This document shows, piece after piece, positions 1-9,844 of a stretch of DNA of 64,000 bases. The stretch is from Plantago ovata. Taxonomy: Eukaryota; Streptophyta; Magnoliopsida; Lamiales; Plantaginaceae. The notes below the pieces were generated by a model, which was not told the origin of the DNA, ran no database searches, and worked only from the letters and a program-made list of their open reading frames with translations. Both the position numbers and the translations under genes were made by a program. The first letter of the stretch is position 1, and each line of letters starts with the position of its first letter. The DNA lies in assembly GCA_028274465.1 (NCBI GenBank), contig CM051455.1:89176871-89240870 (forward strand), written 5' to 3'.

Positions 1-911
1 CAACAATAGATGACTCTGGGAAACCGGAGAAATCTAAAAGAAGAAAGAGGAAAGCTGATGATGACACTCAGACTGCAGCGTCATCAGCAAATCCCGTACC
101 TAAGAGGAAACGGACAAGTAACAAAAGAAAGAAGACACTGGCTTCTCAGTCAGTCCCCAACGTCCAAGACTCCTCAGTCAATTCCCAGACAAATGCTGAA
201 ACGCATTTGCCAGTAGATGTTGCTGAGATAATTACTGAAACATACATCAGCAATGTTGAAGTGTTTGCGGAAGCCTTCAACAATCAACTTAACGTTGATA
301 ACTCTACTGAGAATAGACCACAAGGCAGTGGAAATGAAATTCCTGCCCAAGTCCCAGATATCTACTTTGTAGATAATCTAGATGATCAAACCATGGAACC
401 AGTAAGCAACATTGCTGCTGATATGCAAAGAGAGGCACTTGCTGATGCTGCTGAACAGATGGTTGCTGAACAAGCAACTCATCAAGTTGCTGAAACCCAG
501 CTTGCTGATGGACCAGTTGCTGAGATAGCAATGGTACCAGTTCCTGAAGTTGCTGAAACTCAAGAAGTATCATTCAAAGACGCATCTCTTGATGCTGAGA
601 ATGCTGGCCCAAGTTCACCCAAGACTTCAATTGACAAAGTCCAGCTTGTACTGGAAGATTTAAGCAAACAAATGGAGTTGGAGATTGAAGAATCATCCAA
701 CAAGTCAATTGAACTCTTCATGACAAGCAGTGAGCTTAAAGGTCAAGTTGCTTCTGCTCAACTTGTCAATTCAGAGACAAGGGAGATTGCTGAAACCGCA
801 CAGCTTTCTCAGTTAGAGCAAACTCAGAAGTCTGCTGAAGAAACAGTCCAAGAAGCTGAAGAAACTGTTAATGCTGAAAGGACTGAGCCACAACCTGTCC
901 TTCCTCAGCAG

Positions 912-986
912 GTAGTTAATTCAACCATCAGTAAAACTTCAAATTCTGAAACTTATTCTTTTGCTAATATTATACTATCTCTACAG
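912..986 (+). other. Candidate phase-0 intron 1 in the env-like ORF
   Basis: A 75-bp segment starts GTAGTTAAT directly after CAGCAG and ends CTACAG. It is AT-richer than its flanks, sits on codon boundaries, has a length divisible by 3 and has no stop in frame, so the ORF stays open whether or not it is spliced. Inference only. Confidence 0.4.
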
Positions 987-1055
987 ACTTCTCAAGATAC
1001 AAGTCAGATGGTTGCTGAAGCCTCTGAACCAGAACCAACACTCCCTGCTCAGCAG

Positions 1056-1127
1056 GTAGTTAATAATTTTGGTATAAAAACTAAGTTTGACAGCTTAGTA
1101 CTTGTGTCTAATTTTAATTTATTTCAG
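1056..1127 (+). other. Candidate phase-0 intron 2 in the env-like ORF
   Basis: A 72-bp segment starts GTAGTTAAT after CAGCAG and ends TTATTTCAG. Its donor side is nearly the same as that of the 912 segment, which suggests an ancestral exon-plus-intron duplication. Phase 0, length divisible by 3, no in-frame stop. Confidence 0.45.
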
Positions 1128-1205
1128 GATGAACAAATGGAGGATGCTACCCCAGCTCCTCATGGAATGGAAATTGTACTACATGAGCTTGCTGACTCTC
1201 AGCAG

Positions 1206-1280
1206 GTAAATCATGTTTCAAATTTAAACTCTAAAACAATTCTCCAAACCAATCCTGATCTAAATAAAATTCTTTTTCAG
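1206..1280 (+). other. Candidate phase-0 intron 3 in the env-like ORF
   Basis: A 75-bp segment starts GTAAATCAT after CAGCAG and ends TTTTTCAG with a good pyrimidine tract. Downstream coding similarity is better in the frame that starts at 1280 than in the frame of the upstream ORF, so there is also a frameshift here. Confidence 0.45.
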
Positions 1281-2752
1281 GCTCAAAGGAGACCACTGAA
1301 ATGGTACTCATCACTGAAGCTCAGCAAGTAAGTTCTGAAGAACTTTACTTAAGCTTCAAGAGGACAACTTTGTCTAGAGTTGCTAAGTCCGTCAGCAACT
1401 GGCAAAGATATAGGAGAATGGACTTCTCAGATCTTCACCTTCATCTCTCAAATGAGAAAAAGAGATCTTCGCTGCTGAAGCTCGAAACATTTGTCCATTC
1501 CATACTTCCTGACGAAATGACATATTCTCAGCAAATGAGTTCAAATCTGATTGCTCAAATCAGAGAGAATATGAAGGCCAAATTTAAGAGTGCCTCTCCA
1601 GCTGAACAAGCTGTGATGCTCAAAGGCTCGTTTGTTCCTGTGGTGGCTGATCCCCACAAACTAACTGAGGAAGAGGAAGTGACAAGTGTTGCTTTGTACA
1701 AGCACGTTGAGCTAGTCATCTTGACTGATGATGAAGAAGAAGAAGAAGATGAGAACATTCCCACTGATCCCAGTGATGATGAAGGGAAAGATTCTAAGGA
1801 CAAAAAGGATGAAGATGATGACAATCAAGGTCCAAGTCCTGGTGCTGGTGGATTAAAGTTGACAGCTGCTGAAACTAATCCCTCTGACAATCAGCAAGCT
1901 GATCAACAACAATCTCAGCAAGAATCTCAACCTCCTCCTGCTGCTGCTGAAAATCAAGCACCTGTACAAGGTGCTGATACTGAAGAAGAATACGCCAGAA
2001 AAAGGGCTGCCTTGAAAAATGGCAAAAGTCCAGTTTCTGATGCCAAGGTTACTGAAGAAAACCTTGAAGATGAGGATGAAGAAGATGAAGATTACCAACG
2101 AGCTTTACAAAATAGTCTCGTGATCCATGCAAGGCATACGCAGGATCTGGAAATTGGTGAATCTTCAAGACCAAAATCAAAGGAAGTTCCATCCCTTCCA
2201 CCTACTACTGGCGCAACTCCAGTTATTGAGTCTCAAACGTTGCCTTCAGCAACTACTCAATTAAAACTAACTACTGGCGAAACTCCAGTAATTGAGCCCC
2301 AAACTCAATTGAAACAACTATCTACTGGTGAAACTCCAGTCGTTGAGTCTGAAGCGTTGCCATCAGCAACCACTCAACAAAAAGGACGTGAAGCTACTGA
2401 CAAAGGCTCAAAAGTCGCTCAACTTGATGAATCTGAGGATGATGACGACTTGTCGGAAAATGAAGATGAACAATCCAAGCGAGACCCAAAAGTCGTTCAG
2501 ATTCCTCCTCCTAATCATCTAAGCTATGAAGGAGATTCATTAAGGGTTGAGTTGCTTTTACAAGATGATCAGTTTGCTACTAAACTTAAGGCTCACTCCT
2601 TGACCCCTAATTTAGTGCCGTTCCCAAGAGTTGAGGAGTTTACTCCCAGAGCTCTCGCACTAATGAAAGTCCATGAAGCCTGCAAAGCTGAAGATGAGGC
2701 ATTGCTTGCTGAGAGCCCACTTGACATTGAAAAATATTGGCTACGGTGTTGA
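1280..2752 (+). pseudogene. Env-like ORF of Copia-1, second segment (acidic, repeat-bearing)
   Basis: This frame continues the env-like protein for about 490 codons. Around codons 145-180 is a strongly acidic stretch of Asp/Glu runs, followed by a Gln/Ala/Pro-rich part, a second acidic block, and three tandem copies of a TTGETPVIE-like unit (2205-2375). The last 70 residues look more structured and lead into the coiled-coil segment that begins in another frame at 2737. TGA at 2750-2752 ends the frame 15 bp into the overlap, so a single-base frameshift separates the two. No family domain is recognised; function unknown. Confidence 0.6.
2205..2375 (+). repeat. Three in-frame coding repeats, TTGETPVIE type
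   Basis: Three diverged copies (near 2207, 2272 and 2321) each encode a T-G-E/A-T-P-V-I/V-E core followed by a Gln/Leu-rich tail. The middle copy is shorter. Probably a disordered linker grown by slippage or unequal exchange. Confidence 0.6.
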
Positions 2753-3186
2753 GACGCACTACAACTTTAACCATAGCTCAGAAAGACATAAGTCTTTTTC
2801 ACAAGAGCTATGAAGAAGATGTAAGTCAAGCTCTCTTGCTGGCAAAGAGTGCTCTTGTCAAAGCTCAGACTATTATGGATGAGAAGGCCGCAACAGAGAA
2901 AAGACATGAAGAGAACATGCTGATCATTCACAAAGAGTTAGCAACAATGAACTCTGACCAACAAGAGATCATCATGAAGTATAACAGTCTCAACACTCTT
3001 GCTGAAAATTGCAATGAGTTTTATTCTCTGCACATCACTCCGATGTTGCAATCCATGTCTAAGGGGGAAAAGAAGACTAGAAAAAGCAATCAAACCCCTC
3101 CTACTCCTGCTGCTGATGCGCCACTTCCTCTAGAACCTCTTGCTGAAAAAGAGCAAAGTTCTAAAAGACAAGCAGAACTGAGTTAA
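2737..3186 (+). pseudogene. Env-like ORF of Copia-1, coiled-coil segment
   Basis: About 150 codons. Residues 25-100 show heptad-like spacing of Leu/Ile/Met with many Lys and Glu, predicting a coiled coil; the tail is basic and Pro/Ala rich. The Copia-2 segment at 11738-12250 aligns with it: both share an N-E-F/Y-[FY]-S phrase and the basic MSKGE box directly after the coil. The segment ends in TAA at 3184-3186, and the following 300 bp contain related coding in shifted frames. Confidence 0.55.
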
Positions 3187-3507
3187 ATTCAGCAAGTACC
3201 AAAAAGAGAAAACCGCTGCTGAAACTCAAGTTTTCTGTCACAATGAAAGTCATCACAATCTGAATGAAGATGATGAAGAAGATGATGACAATCAAACAAT
3301 AGCTCAAGCCATAAGAGCTAGACCCTTAACAGCCATAACTCCGTCTGGCCACTCAAGGCATTTTTCGTCTGACTCTTCAACAAGAGATCAAGACAATGCT
3401 AAAACAAGAAGAAGAAGGCAAAGACAGGAAGAGAAAGGCTGGCCAACATTGCTATTGGCTCCGACATTGAATATACAAAGACCAGCAATGATGAAACCAC
3501 TCAGAAT

Positions 3508-4122
3508 GTGATTAGAAACATTCATGGTTGCTGGATCCTAAAGCTGGAAGATTTGTTGGTAAATGAGTTCTTTCCTACAGCCTGTTTGAATCAGATGTTC
3601 AAATGGATTGAACTCAAGGTCCAAAAGAAGCAAAGGGAAGAATCCCTCCCAAGAAATATTGCTGGGAAATGGTTGAATCTTGAGGTCCATGTAAGAAGAG
3701 TTGCCATTGGTAAGACATTTAGACAAGAACCAGATATAATCAAACCACCTGGCATCGCTTTCTATGCTGACCCGGTAATAAAGAAACCTAAGAAGAAACT
3801 TGGATTGATTCCTTATGAGTACTTCTATCTGACTGCTCAGGATCAAGAAGAAGATCTTCTCTGGTTAAGAAAGATTTATCCGAGAAACATTTCAGATACA
3901 CAGCTTCTCCATGCCAACAATTGGGGCATGCATTTGTGGGTAATTAACTACATGGAAATGAATGCTGAAAAGCATCATCATACTGCCTGCAAAAATGCAA
4001 GAATTCTTCAACTACAAGTCCGTAGGCTACTGGAAAACTACGAGAAGGATTGTGTTGAATTCACTGCTCTTGCTGAGAAGAGTGTAAGAGAGATTCTGAG
4101 AAAATCCTCTGAAAGAGTTTAA
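3508..4122 (+). pseudogene. Env-like ORF of Copia-1, conserved C-terminal domain
   Basis: About 200 codons, the best conserved part between Copia-1 and Copia-2. It opens near the phrase GCWILKLEDLL, continues through LIPYEYFYLTA and SDTQLLHA, and closes with a helical C-terminus ending at TAA 4120-4122, about 245 bp before the PPT. The same phrases occur in Copia-2 at about 12465-13120 with stops. It looks like a folded, globular domain, but I recognise no enzyme motif or membrane segment. Between 3187 and 3507 a decayed linker (acidic run, then TPSGHSRHFSSDS) joins it to the coiled coil. Confidence 0.6.
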
Positions 4123-4365
4123 GTCCCTGCAATAGTTTCTTGTTAAAAGTTTTGTTTGCTGATTCTCTGTTATCTACGCTTTCTTGTAAACTTATGAATG
4201 ATAACTTTCAGCAATGAATTATTTTTGACTCTTATTGGTTTTTGATTATGCAACTTACTTATGCTTACTGTTTATTAATTCAAGTATGCTTGCATTAATC
4301 ATCTGATTTATTCAACATCAGAAACCTCTAAAAGGGTAACAATTAATTTAGCCATGGATTGCTAA

Positions 4366-4383
4366 CATCAAAAAGGGGGAAAT
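4366..4383 (+). other. Polypurine tract of Copia-1
   Basis: The purine run AAAAAGGGGGAAA lies just before the LTR start TGTTAG. It primes plus-strand DNA synthesis in LTR elements. The same tract stands before the Copia-2 LTR. Confidence 0.85.
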
Positions 4384-4551
4384 TTGTTAGGAAACTTGTA
4401 ATTTTGATGAGCAATTAACCATGCTAAATTAAGAACAGTCCAGTAACTAGTACTCTTAAGGTCCATAGGATTTTAGAATTTTTAAAGGACATTGTAAAAG
4501 AGGAACGTTTGCTGATGACTTAGATAGGTGTTAGATAAGTTTTTATTGTGG

Positions 4552-4745
4552 TGGATGACGTACTTTAATTTCTGTAAAGAAATTAATCTATTGACACTTT
4601 GGCGTATGATGTATTTTATTTTTGAAAATAAAATATCTTATTGATGCTTAGCTTTGATGTAACTTATTTTCTGAAAAGAAAATGACCTATTGAAGCATTT
4701 GCTGAAGATGTATTTTGTTTATTACAAACAAATTATTGAAGCAAA
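4552..4745 (+). repeat. U3 array of about 50-bp foldback units
   Basis: Four units start near 4552, 4608, 4656 and 4707. Each reads GATGTA-YTT, a short T-rich arm, its A-rich complement, then CTATTGA or similar, so each can fold as a small hairpin (for example TTATTTT with AAAATAA at 4615-4631). The inverted LTR copy has two units and Copia-2 about one, so copy number varies within the family. Confidence 0.6.
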
Positions 4746-4751
4746 TAAGAA

Positions 4752-4840
4752 ACCGGTCAGAATCTTGAAGACTTTTGAAGATCTGAAGACTTGAAGAATT
4801 TGAAGACTTGAAGACTTGAAGATTGCTGAAGACTGGTAAG
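4752..4840 (+). repeat. GAAGACTTGAA minisatellite in U3
   Basis: Imperfect tandem copies of an 11-12 bp GAAGACTTGAAGA unit. Similar short runs occur in the Copia-2 LTR near 13608-13650, so the motif belongs to the family U3 and may hold enhancer repeats. Confidence 0.7.
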
Positions 4841-5164
4841 GCACGTGTTGCTCAGAAAGTGAAATTTTCAGCAACAACATTGCATAAGTGAAAATCTGAA
4901 AGAGAGAGTAGGTTGTGCTTGCTGAAACTGAGAATGAACATTTGTTGATGAACACATGTGACCTCTTGCTGAATGTACGTGATTTTGCGCTCCAAAGTTA
5001 CTGTTTGAATTCTATTCAAAGGTGCATTTAATGCAAAGCTTACACAAAGGACATGAAGACTAGAAGACAAACAAAGGTTGCTGCTGAAAGTACAAAAGCA
5101 AGATAGTGACATGTTAAGGAACAAAAGCCTTAGGATTTGAAATTCAAACGGCTCCTTACTTGCA

Positions 5165-5177
5165 CTATAAATAGAGG
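5165..5177 (+). promoter_or_regulatory. LTR TATA box of Copia-1
   Basis: CTATAAATAGAGG is a strong plant TATA box. The same box occurs in Copia-2 (13976-13987) and, inverted, in the LTR fragment (about 6243-6255), about 780 bp from the LTR start here. It should set the U3/R boundary. Confidence 0.75.
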
Positions 5178-6071
5178 TCATCCGGCAAAGAGTTGAAGTG
5201 TGTCAACAACGTGATCAAACTCTCACTTGTGCTTAAAACTCACAAACCTTCAAACTCTCTTACTGCCATTGATCCGTTCCAAGACTTAAAGCTTGAAAAA
5301 GCTACTTGTGAAGAAGTAGAACAAACTCGGCTAAGAAATTAGTTAAGTGTTCTTTCTTTCGAACAAGAACAAGTCTTGACACCAGAAACAATCAAACTTG
5401 TTTACTGCAAAGTATTCCAAGTTGTGTTTCTTAGATTACTTGTTGTAACTGAATAAGTTATAATTAAGTTATCTCACCCCAAATCTCTCTAACTGAAAAT
5501 ACACCCTTTCAGGCGTGCTATTCAGGGGGAACTTAATCGAGCATAGTTTTGCTGATTAAAAGTACCAAGTTTGGTGGAGAACAAGGTTGAGTTCTATAGT
5601 TTAGGTTGGAGACAAAGCAAGTGTGCTTTGGTTTCTGTTGAATCGCTTTAGATAGGAGATTGTAAGGAACCTCAATCATATCTTAGTGGATTCAGTCCTA
5701 GAAAGGACAAAGTGGATTAGTTGGGAGATTACGCCACTCTCAGATACCACTCTAAAAGCGTTTGTGTGATTTACTTACTGCATTTAGCTTTCAGCAAATT
5801 ATATCTGTTTGTACACAGTCACTCACATCACTTGCTGAAACACTTTACTTGCTGAAAAAGCACTTATCGTTTTAAAGACTTCCGCTCTCTGATTTTAAGT
5901 ATCAGCAAACCAAGCTACTGTAAAGTAACTTACGCTTGCTGAGAAAGTTAAGTATCAGCAACCTCATTACTGAAAAGTAATAAGTACTTGCTGAGAAAGT
6001 TTTAAACGACAAAAGTTTGAAAAGACTATTCACCCCCCCCCCTCTAGTCTTTTCTTGTTGTTTAAAGGGAC

Positions 6072-6913
6072 ACTTAACTAATTTCTTAGTCGTGTAAGTT
6101 CTACTTCTTCACAAGTAGCTTTTTCAAGCTTTAAGTCTTGGAACGGATCAATGGCAGTAAAGAGTATTGAAGGGTATGTGAGTTTAAGCACAAGTGAGAG
6201 TATGATCACGTTGTTGACACACTTCAACACTTTGCCGGATGACCTCTATTTATAGTGAAATAAGGAGCCGTTTGAATTTCAAATTCTAAGACTTTTGTTC
6301 CTTAAAATGTCACTATGTTGCTTTTGTACTTTCAGCAGCGTCCTTGTTTGTCTTCTAGTCTTCATGTCCTTCGCGTGCATGCTTTGCATTTAATGCTCTT
6401 TTGAATAAAATTCAAACAGTAACATTGGAGCGCAAATATAAGTACTTTCAGCAAGAGGTCACAAATGTTCATCAGCAAGTGGTCAGTCTCAGTTTCAGCA
6501 AGCACAACCTACTCTGTCATTTAGATTTTCACTTATGCAATGTTGTTGCTGAAGTTTCCACTTTCTGAGCAACATGTGCCTTTGTAGATACCAGTCTTCA
6601 GAAATCTTCTAGTCTTCAGTCTTCGAAATCTTCAAGTTTCTGAGCGGTTCTAAATGCTTCAATAGTTTGTTTGTAAAAACAAAGTACATCATCAGCAAAT
6701 GCTTCAATAGGTTGTATTTCTTTTCAGAAAACAAGATACATCATAAGCGGTAAAACCAACCTATCTAGCACCTACTCTAAGTCTTCAGCAAACGTTCCTC
6801 TTTTACAATGTCCTTCAAATTCTAAATTTCTATGGACCTTAAGAGTACTAGTTACTGGACTTTCCTTAATTTAGCATGGTTAATTGCTCATCAAAATTAC
6901 AAGTTTCCTAACA
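6072..6913 (-). repeat. Inverted partial copy of the Copia-1 LTR
   Basis: Reading the minus strand from 6913 gives TGTTAGGAAACTTG and then the LTR through its TATA region to a point equivalent to about 5350, where it meets the truncated end of the forward LTR. It differs from the forward copy by scattered substitutions and by having only two of the U3 hairpin units. The right edge CTAACA at 6908-6913 is a genuine Copia end and abuts Athila-A sequence directly. Confidence 0.85.
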
Positions 6914-6999
6914 TCAATGAAGGGGAAGTCTAGTACCCTAAAAAAGAAGAACTAAGAGCAAGAAGAAGTCGAGTCAGAGACTATAACCAAGGGCGCTAT

Positions 7000-7014
7000 C
7001 CGGGAGGCAACCCA
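7000..7014 (+). other. Athila post-pol CCGGGAGGCAACCC motif
   Basis: This GGGAGGCAACCC-type block is a widely seen mark after the pol ORF in Athila elements. In Athila-B (33681-33696) it forms a CCGGG/CCCGG hairpin; here the 3' arm has decayed. Confidence 0.65.
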
Positions 7015-7220
7015 GAGTTTTTATCGCTTTATTGCATTGCATGCATTCATACTTTGAACAATTTGCTTTTCTTTATGTGAATTTGTTCGTTTATGTGATG
7101 TTTTGTGCTTATGTTTATGTTTGAGTGAATTTTTTCGAGTGTTTTTTATGAGGGAAATGGGTTTCCGGGATAAAAACAGAGTTTTTTCAAAAAATTTCGT
7201 CTCACCACCTCTGGAGGTGG

Positions 7221-7377
7221 GGGGCGAATCGCCCCACGTCGCCAGAGAGCCTGAAGTTCTCTGGCAGTGGGGGCCGATTCGCCCCGTGTGTGGGGCGATT
7301 CGCCCCTCACATAGACTCATTGAACGGGATTGACTAAAATTTCCCTATCTTTCTCCGTGTGTGGGGCGAATCGCCCC
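7221..7377 (+). repeat. Four GC-rich hairpins (GGGGCGAATCGCCCC type)
   Basis: Copies at 7221-7235, about 7269-7285, 7292-7306 and 7363-7377. Each is GGGGCG, a 3-nt centre (AAT, ATT or a variant), then CGCCCC. Between the first two, GCCAGAGA (7241-7248) and TCTCTGGC (7257-7264) form another 8-bp stem. The same element occurs just upstream of the TATA box in the LTRs of this family. Confidence 0.8.
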
Positions 7378-8100
7378 CCGTTTCCTGAAAGAAGAAAAAC
7401 GGGATTTCTCGCTAAATTCTTCATTCTTTCATCTTCTTCACCTCTCTTACTCCAAAACACCCAAAAACTCAAAAAATCTTCAATCTTTCATAAAATCTTC
7501 AATTCTCCATCAAATTTTGTGTTCTTTAGCTTCAATCGAAGCCCATTACGTGCTCTTTCATTCTATCTGAACAACTTTCATCCTAGTTCATTCGTTTTTC
7601 AGATCTGATGTAACTTCACATGAACCCTAATTTTTCAAATTTGGGGTTTTTTTTGATTTGTGCTTCAATTAAGCTTATATAATGTATGGGTTGATTGTTT
7701 GTGTGATTAGAATCAATTTTCATTGCCAATTGCTTGCTCATTTTTGCTTGGTTTGATGAATTGGGAATTTTTTCTTACTTGATGTCTATGTCTCGTTTTG
7801 CATTGCTTCTTTTCTTTCATTCCATGTTATATGAGGAGATTATTGGTATGATAAAGGTAGAAATGTTGGTAGAACACTTGATTGATGGGGTTTGAGACTT
7901 TTTGGTGAGATTTTTGAGTACTATGGTTTGAATGAATCTTATGATTTGAGGTTACTAGTTATCTATCATAAAGCTTGTTGAGATATATTACATATTATGA
8001 TATGTTGATAGTTGGATTATGGTAGCTAGATTAGACTTGGTGTTTTGAAGATTAGGCGTGATGATGTAGTTACTCGTTTGTTTCACTCTTGCATTTGCAT
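7378..8100 (+). other. Untranslated leader before the Athila-A downstream ORF
   Basis: About 720 bp, AT-rich, beginning with a C/T/A-rich stretch that resembles a plant 5' leader (7420-7500) and continuing with T-rich sequence. It aligns with 33936-34700 of Athila-B. No ORF is credible here. Confidence 0.5.
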
Positions 8101-8114
8101 ATGCATGAAGCTTT

Positions 8115-9082
8115 TTGTGGTACGAGGTACTAATGGATGTTTTTAGGAACCATGCCACAAAGAGAGAGGAGCACTTTCGTTTGGTTACAATGAGGTATTG
8201 GAGGTGGTTCGATTCCAACCATGTCGAAGGTTTGACAAGGACGTTCTCCATGAGTTCTATGTTGGGTATACTAATCTTCAAGAGAAGGAGAGTGATCTCG
8301 TTAGAGGTGCGTTCGAGCCATGGACTTTTGCATCAACTTCGCGCTTTATCCATATGGTGGAACGAGAACTCACGGGGAGTGACCATTCCTATGTCTATTC
8401 ACGTACCACTAAAGGGATTGGAAGTAATATCACAGCAGAAATCTACCACAGGGAACGCAAGGTTCGAGAGACTAGGAAGCAACCGGGGCGGCCTCATCAC
8501 AACAGATTTAGTCTTGAGTCGACAGTGGTGATGAAGTTCCGTATCGCTAACTTGATTCCAAAACATAATGACATGGACACCTAGCCCTTCTTTGGGGTGC
8601 TCCTCGACTGCTTATTGAGGGAGCACCATATAGACATCGGGACCATCAACCGTGAAGAATGTGGGCGACATTGGGCAAAGAAGAAGAAAACCTCTGTGTT
8701 TCCGAGTTTCATCACAGCTTACTGTAAGATCTATGGGGTAGAGGACATTGGTGAGGGAGACTCTAAGAGCACGGCTCTTTCCCCTTCAACAATTCACGGG
8801 CTATTAGAGATATACCAGATGGAAAACCCCATAGCTGCAGCGGCTAATCTTGAGGCTCCTCTTCGACAACGCAATTCTTCTAATGATGATGATGGTAACA
8901 ATGAAGACAATAGGGACAATGAGGATACCATGAATACTGATGTAGGAGTTGGCCCTATTCGATCTATTAGTAGAACCACCACCACCACCACGGGCTCCGA
9001 TGATCACCAACAAAGGCCCTCGAGCAATCTCAATACCTTACATCTTGTGTACTCAGCCGACCGAGGCCAAACCACACGGTAA
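8115..9082 (+). pseudogene. Athila downstream ORF with a putative plant transposon protein domain
   Basis: The main frame runs from about 8198 to TAA... stop at 9080-9082, with one in-frame TAG at 8582-8584. About 30 N-terminal codons sit in another frame from 8115, so there is also a frameshift near 8195. Recognisable pieces of the family found in Athila ORFs are FDKDVLHEFYV, SDLVRGAFEPW, then an N-L-I-P-K-H phrase followed by FFGVLLDCLLREHHIDIG, and a Ser/Asp/Asn-rich acidic tail with a Thr run. In Athila-B the codon equivalent to the TAG is CAG, so this is a simple C-to-T nonsense change. Function is unknown; it occupies the env-like position between the post-pol motif and the PPT. Confidence 0.65.
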
Positions 9083-9767
9083 CATCTAGTATCACTTCTT
9101 ATTTCCTCATTCTCTTATTGCTAGGGACTAGCTTTAGTTTCATGAGGAGGGATGAGATTTAAGTGAACTATTGTTGTCAGTTTGGATCTTGGCATTGGTA
9201 TTTTGAGTATAGTACCTTGTATTTTGTTGAAATTCGTTTGCATTAGCATTTGCACGTTTATCGCTTTCCTAGTAATTTAGTTGCATACACTACATTCATT
9301 CTAGTCTAGTCTTGCATGTTTTTTGAGGAGTTTATTACCAAATTTTTTGAAGTTTTTTATTGGGTAGATTAACTATTTATGACCTTTGACCATGCATTTC
9401 ATCTCTATGAATATGTTTGAGGTTTTTCTCGCTTGGCTTGTCACATTTATGTTTGCACTTAGTTAAGCTTGGTAGTCTCGACATCACTTAGTGGTGTTTT
9501 CTCTACTGCGGTTCACGAAGGCCTTTATAATAGGATGATGCATGTTAGAGTCTTGTGGTTGTTTTCCTGTGTAATTATGTACCTAAGAGGCAACAAGTCT
9601 TCACCTTGCTTTGAGATTGCTAAATGCCTAGGAAGGAGGTAGTGTGAGATTGTGTGATCCTTTGTTTGCAACCTATTCGAAGGGAGGGGGGTTACGCTAT
9701 CATTAGACTTGTTTTTTGATTTTTGAGTGTTGTGAGTTTGTTTTCCTTTTTCGTAAAGTTGTGCTTC

Positions 9768-9789
9768 AACCTATTCTTTCGAATAGGTT
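9768..9789 (+). other. Conserved hairpin AACCTATTC-TTTC-GAATAGGTT
   Basis: A perfect 9-bp stem with a TTTC tetraloop, followed by a TTGGGGA purine run. Athila-B and -C carry two such hairpins about 110 bp apart; here the first (about 9669) has collapsed to AACCTATTCGAAGGG. Confidence 0.75.
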
Positions 9790-9844
9790 TGGGGAGGTCG
9801 TTTGTCAGTCATTGTAATTTATTTTTCGTTGGGCTGGCTATATA

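Larger units (their letters stand above)
3..1331 (+). pseudogene. Env-like 3' ORF of Copia-1, first segment (open at the left edge)
   Basis: The frame is open from base 3, so the true start is off the window. The first 50 codons carry two basic clusters (KRKRK and KRKRTSNKRKK) that look like nuclear localisation signals. The rest is Ala/Glu/Gln rich with recurring VAETQ and LAD phrases, low complexity and probably disordered or coiled. No transmembrane segment or known catalytic motif is visible. The position between pol (off window) and the PPT matches the extra 3' ORF of SIRE-type Copia elements, often called env-like; its function is unknown. Three GT-AG segments inside it may be introns (912-986, 1056-1127, 1206-1280). 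The frame ends at TAA 1329-1331, while the likely continuation is in the frame starting near 1280. Confidence 0.6.
1..6071 (+). mobile_element. Copia-1: SIRE/Maximus-like Ty1-copia element, 3' part
   Basis: This is the 3' half of a large Ty1-copia element whose gag-pol lies left of the window. What shows this: a long degenerate ORF region (3-4122), a polypurine tract (4366-4383) and an LTR that opens TGTTAGGAAACTTG at 4385 and ends in the C-run plus CTCTAGTC block typical of SIRE/Maximus LTRs. A related copy (Copia-2, 11721-14864) has the same order of parts. The right end is not clean: instead of the expected CTAACA terminus it runs at about 6071 into an inverted LTR fragment. Lineage assignment rests on LTR ends, PPT and the large 3' ORF, since no pol is visible here. 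Confidence 0.8.
4385..6071 (+). repeat. 3' LTR of Copia-1
   Basis: The LTR starts TGTTAGGAAACTTG right after the PPT and can be followed by similarity to the Copia-2 LTR down to the C-run (about 6033-6046) and TCTAGTC block. It holds a TATA box (5165-5177), a GAAGACTTGAA minisatellite and a U3 array of small hairpin units. The expected terminal CTAACA is missing: after AAAGGGAC the sequence switches to an inverted LTR piece. It is about 200 bp longer than the Copia-2 LTR, largely because of the hairpin array. Confidence 0.85.

Noticed and set aside
304..573. Minus-strand ORFs opposite the env-like ORF
   Set aside because: Leu/Gln-rich mirror of the repetitive sense frame; no independent motif.
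1555..1824. Minus-strand Ser-rich ORF
   Set aside because: It is the complement of the acidic Asp/Glu codon runs (GAT/GAA read as TCA/TTC).
7021..7608. Several 70-100 codon ORFs around the GC hairpins and leader of Athila-A
   Set aside because: They cross the hairpins and leader in all frames and have no family similarity; Athila-B does not keep them open.
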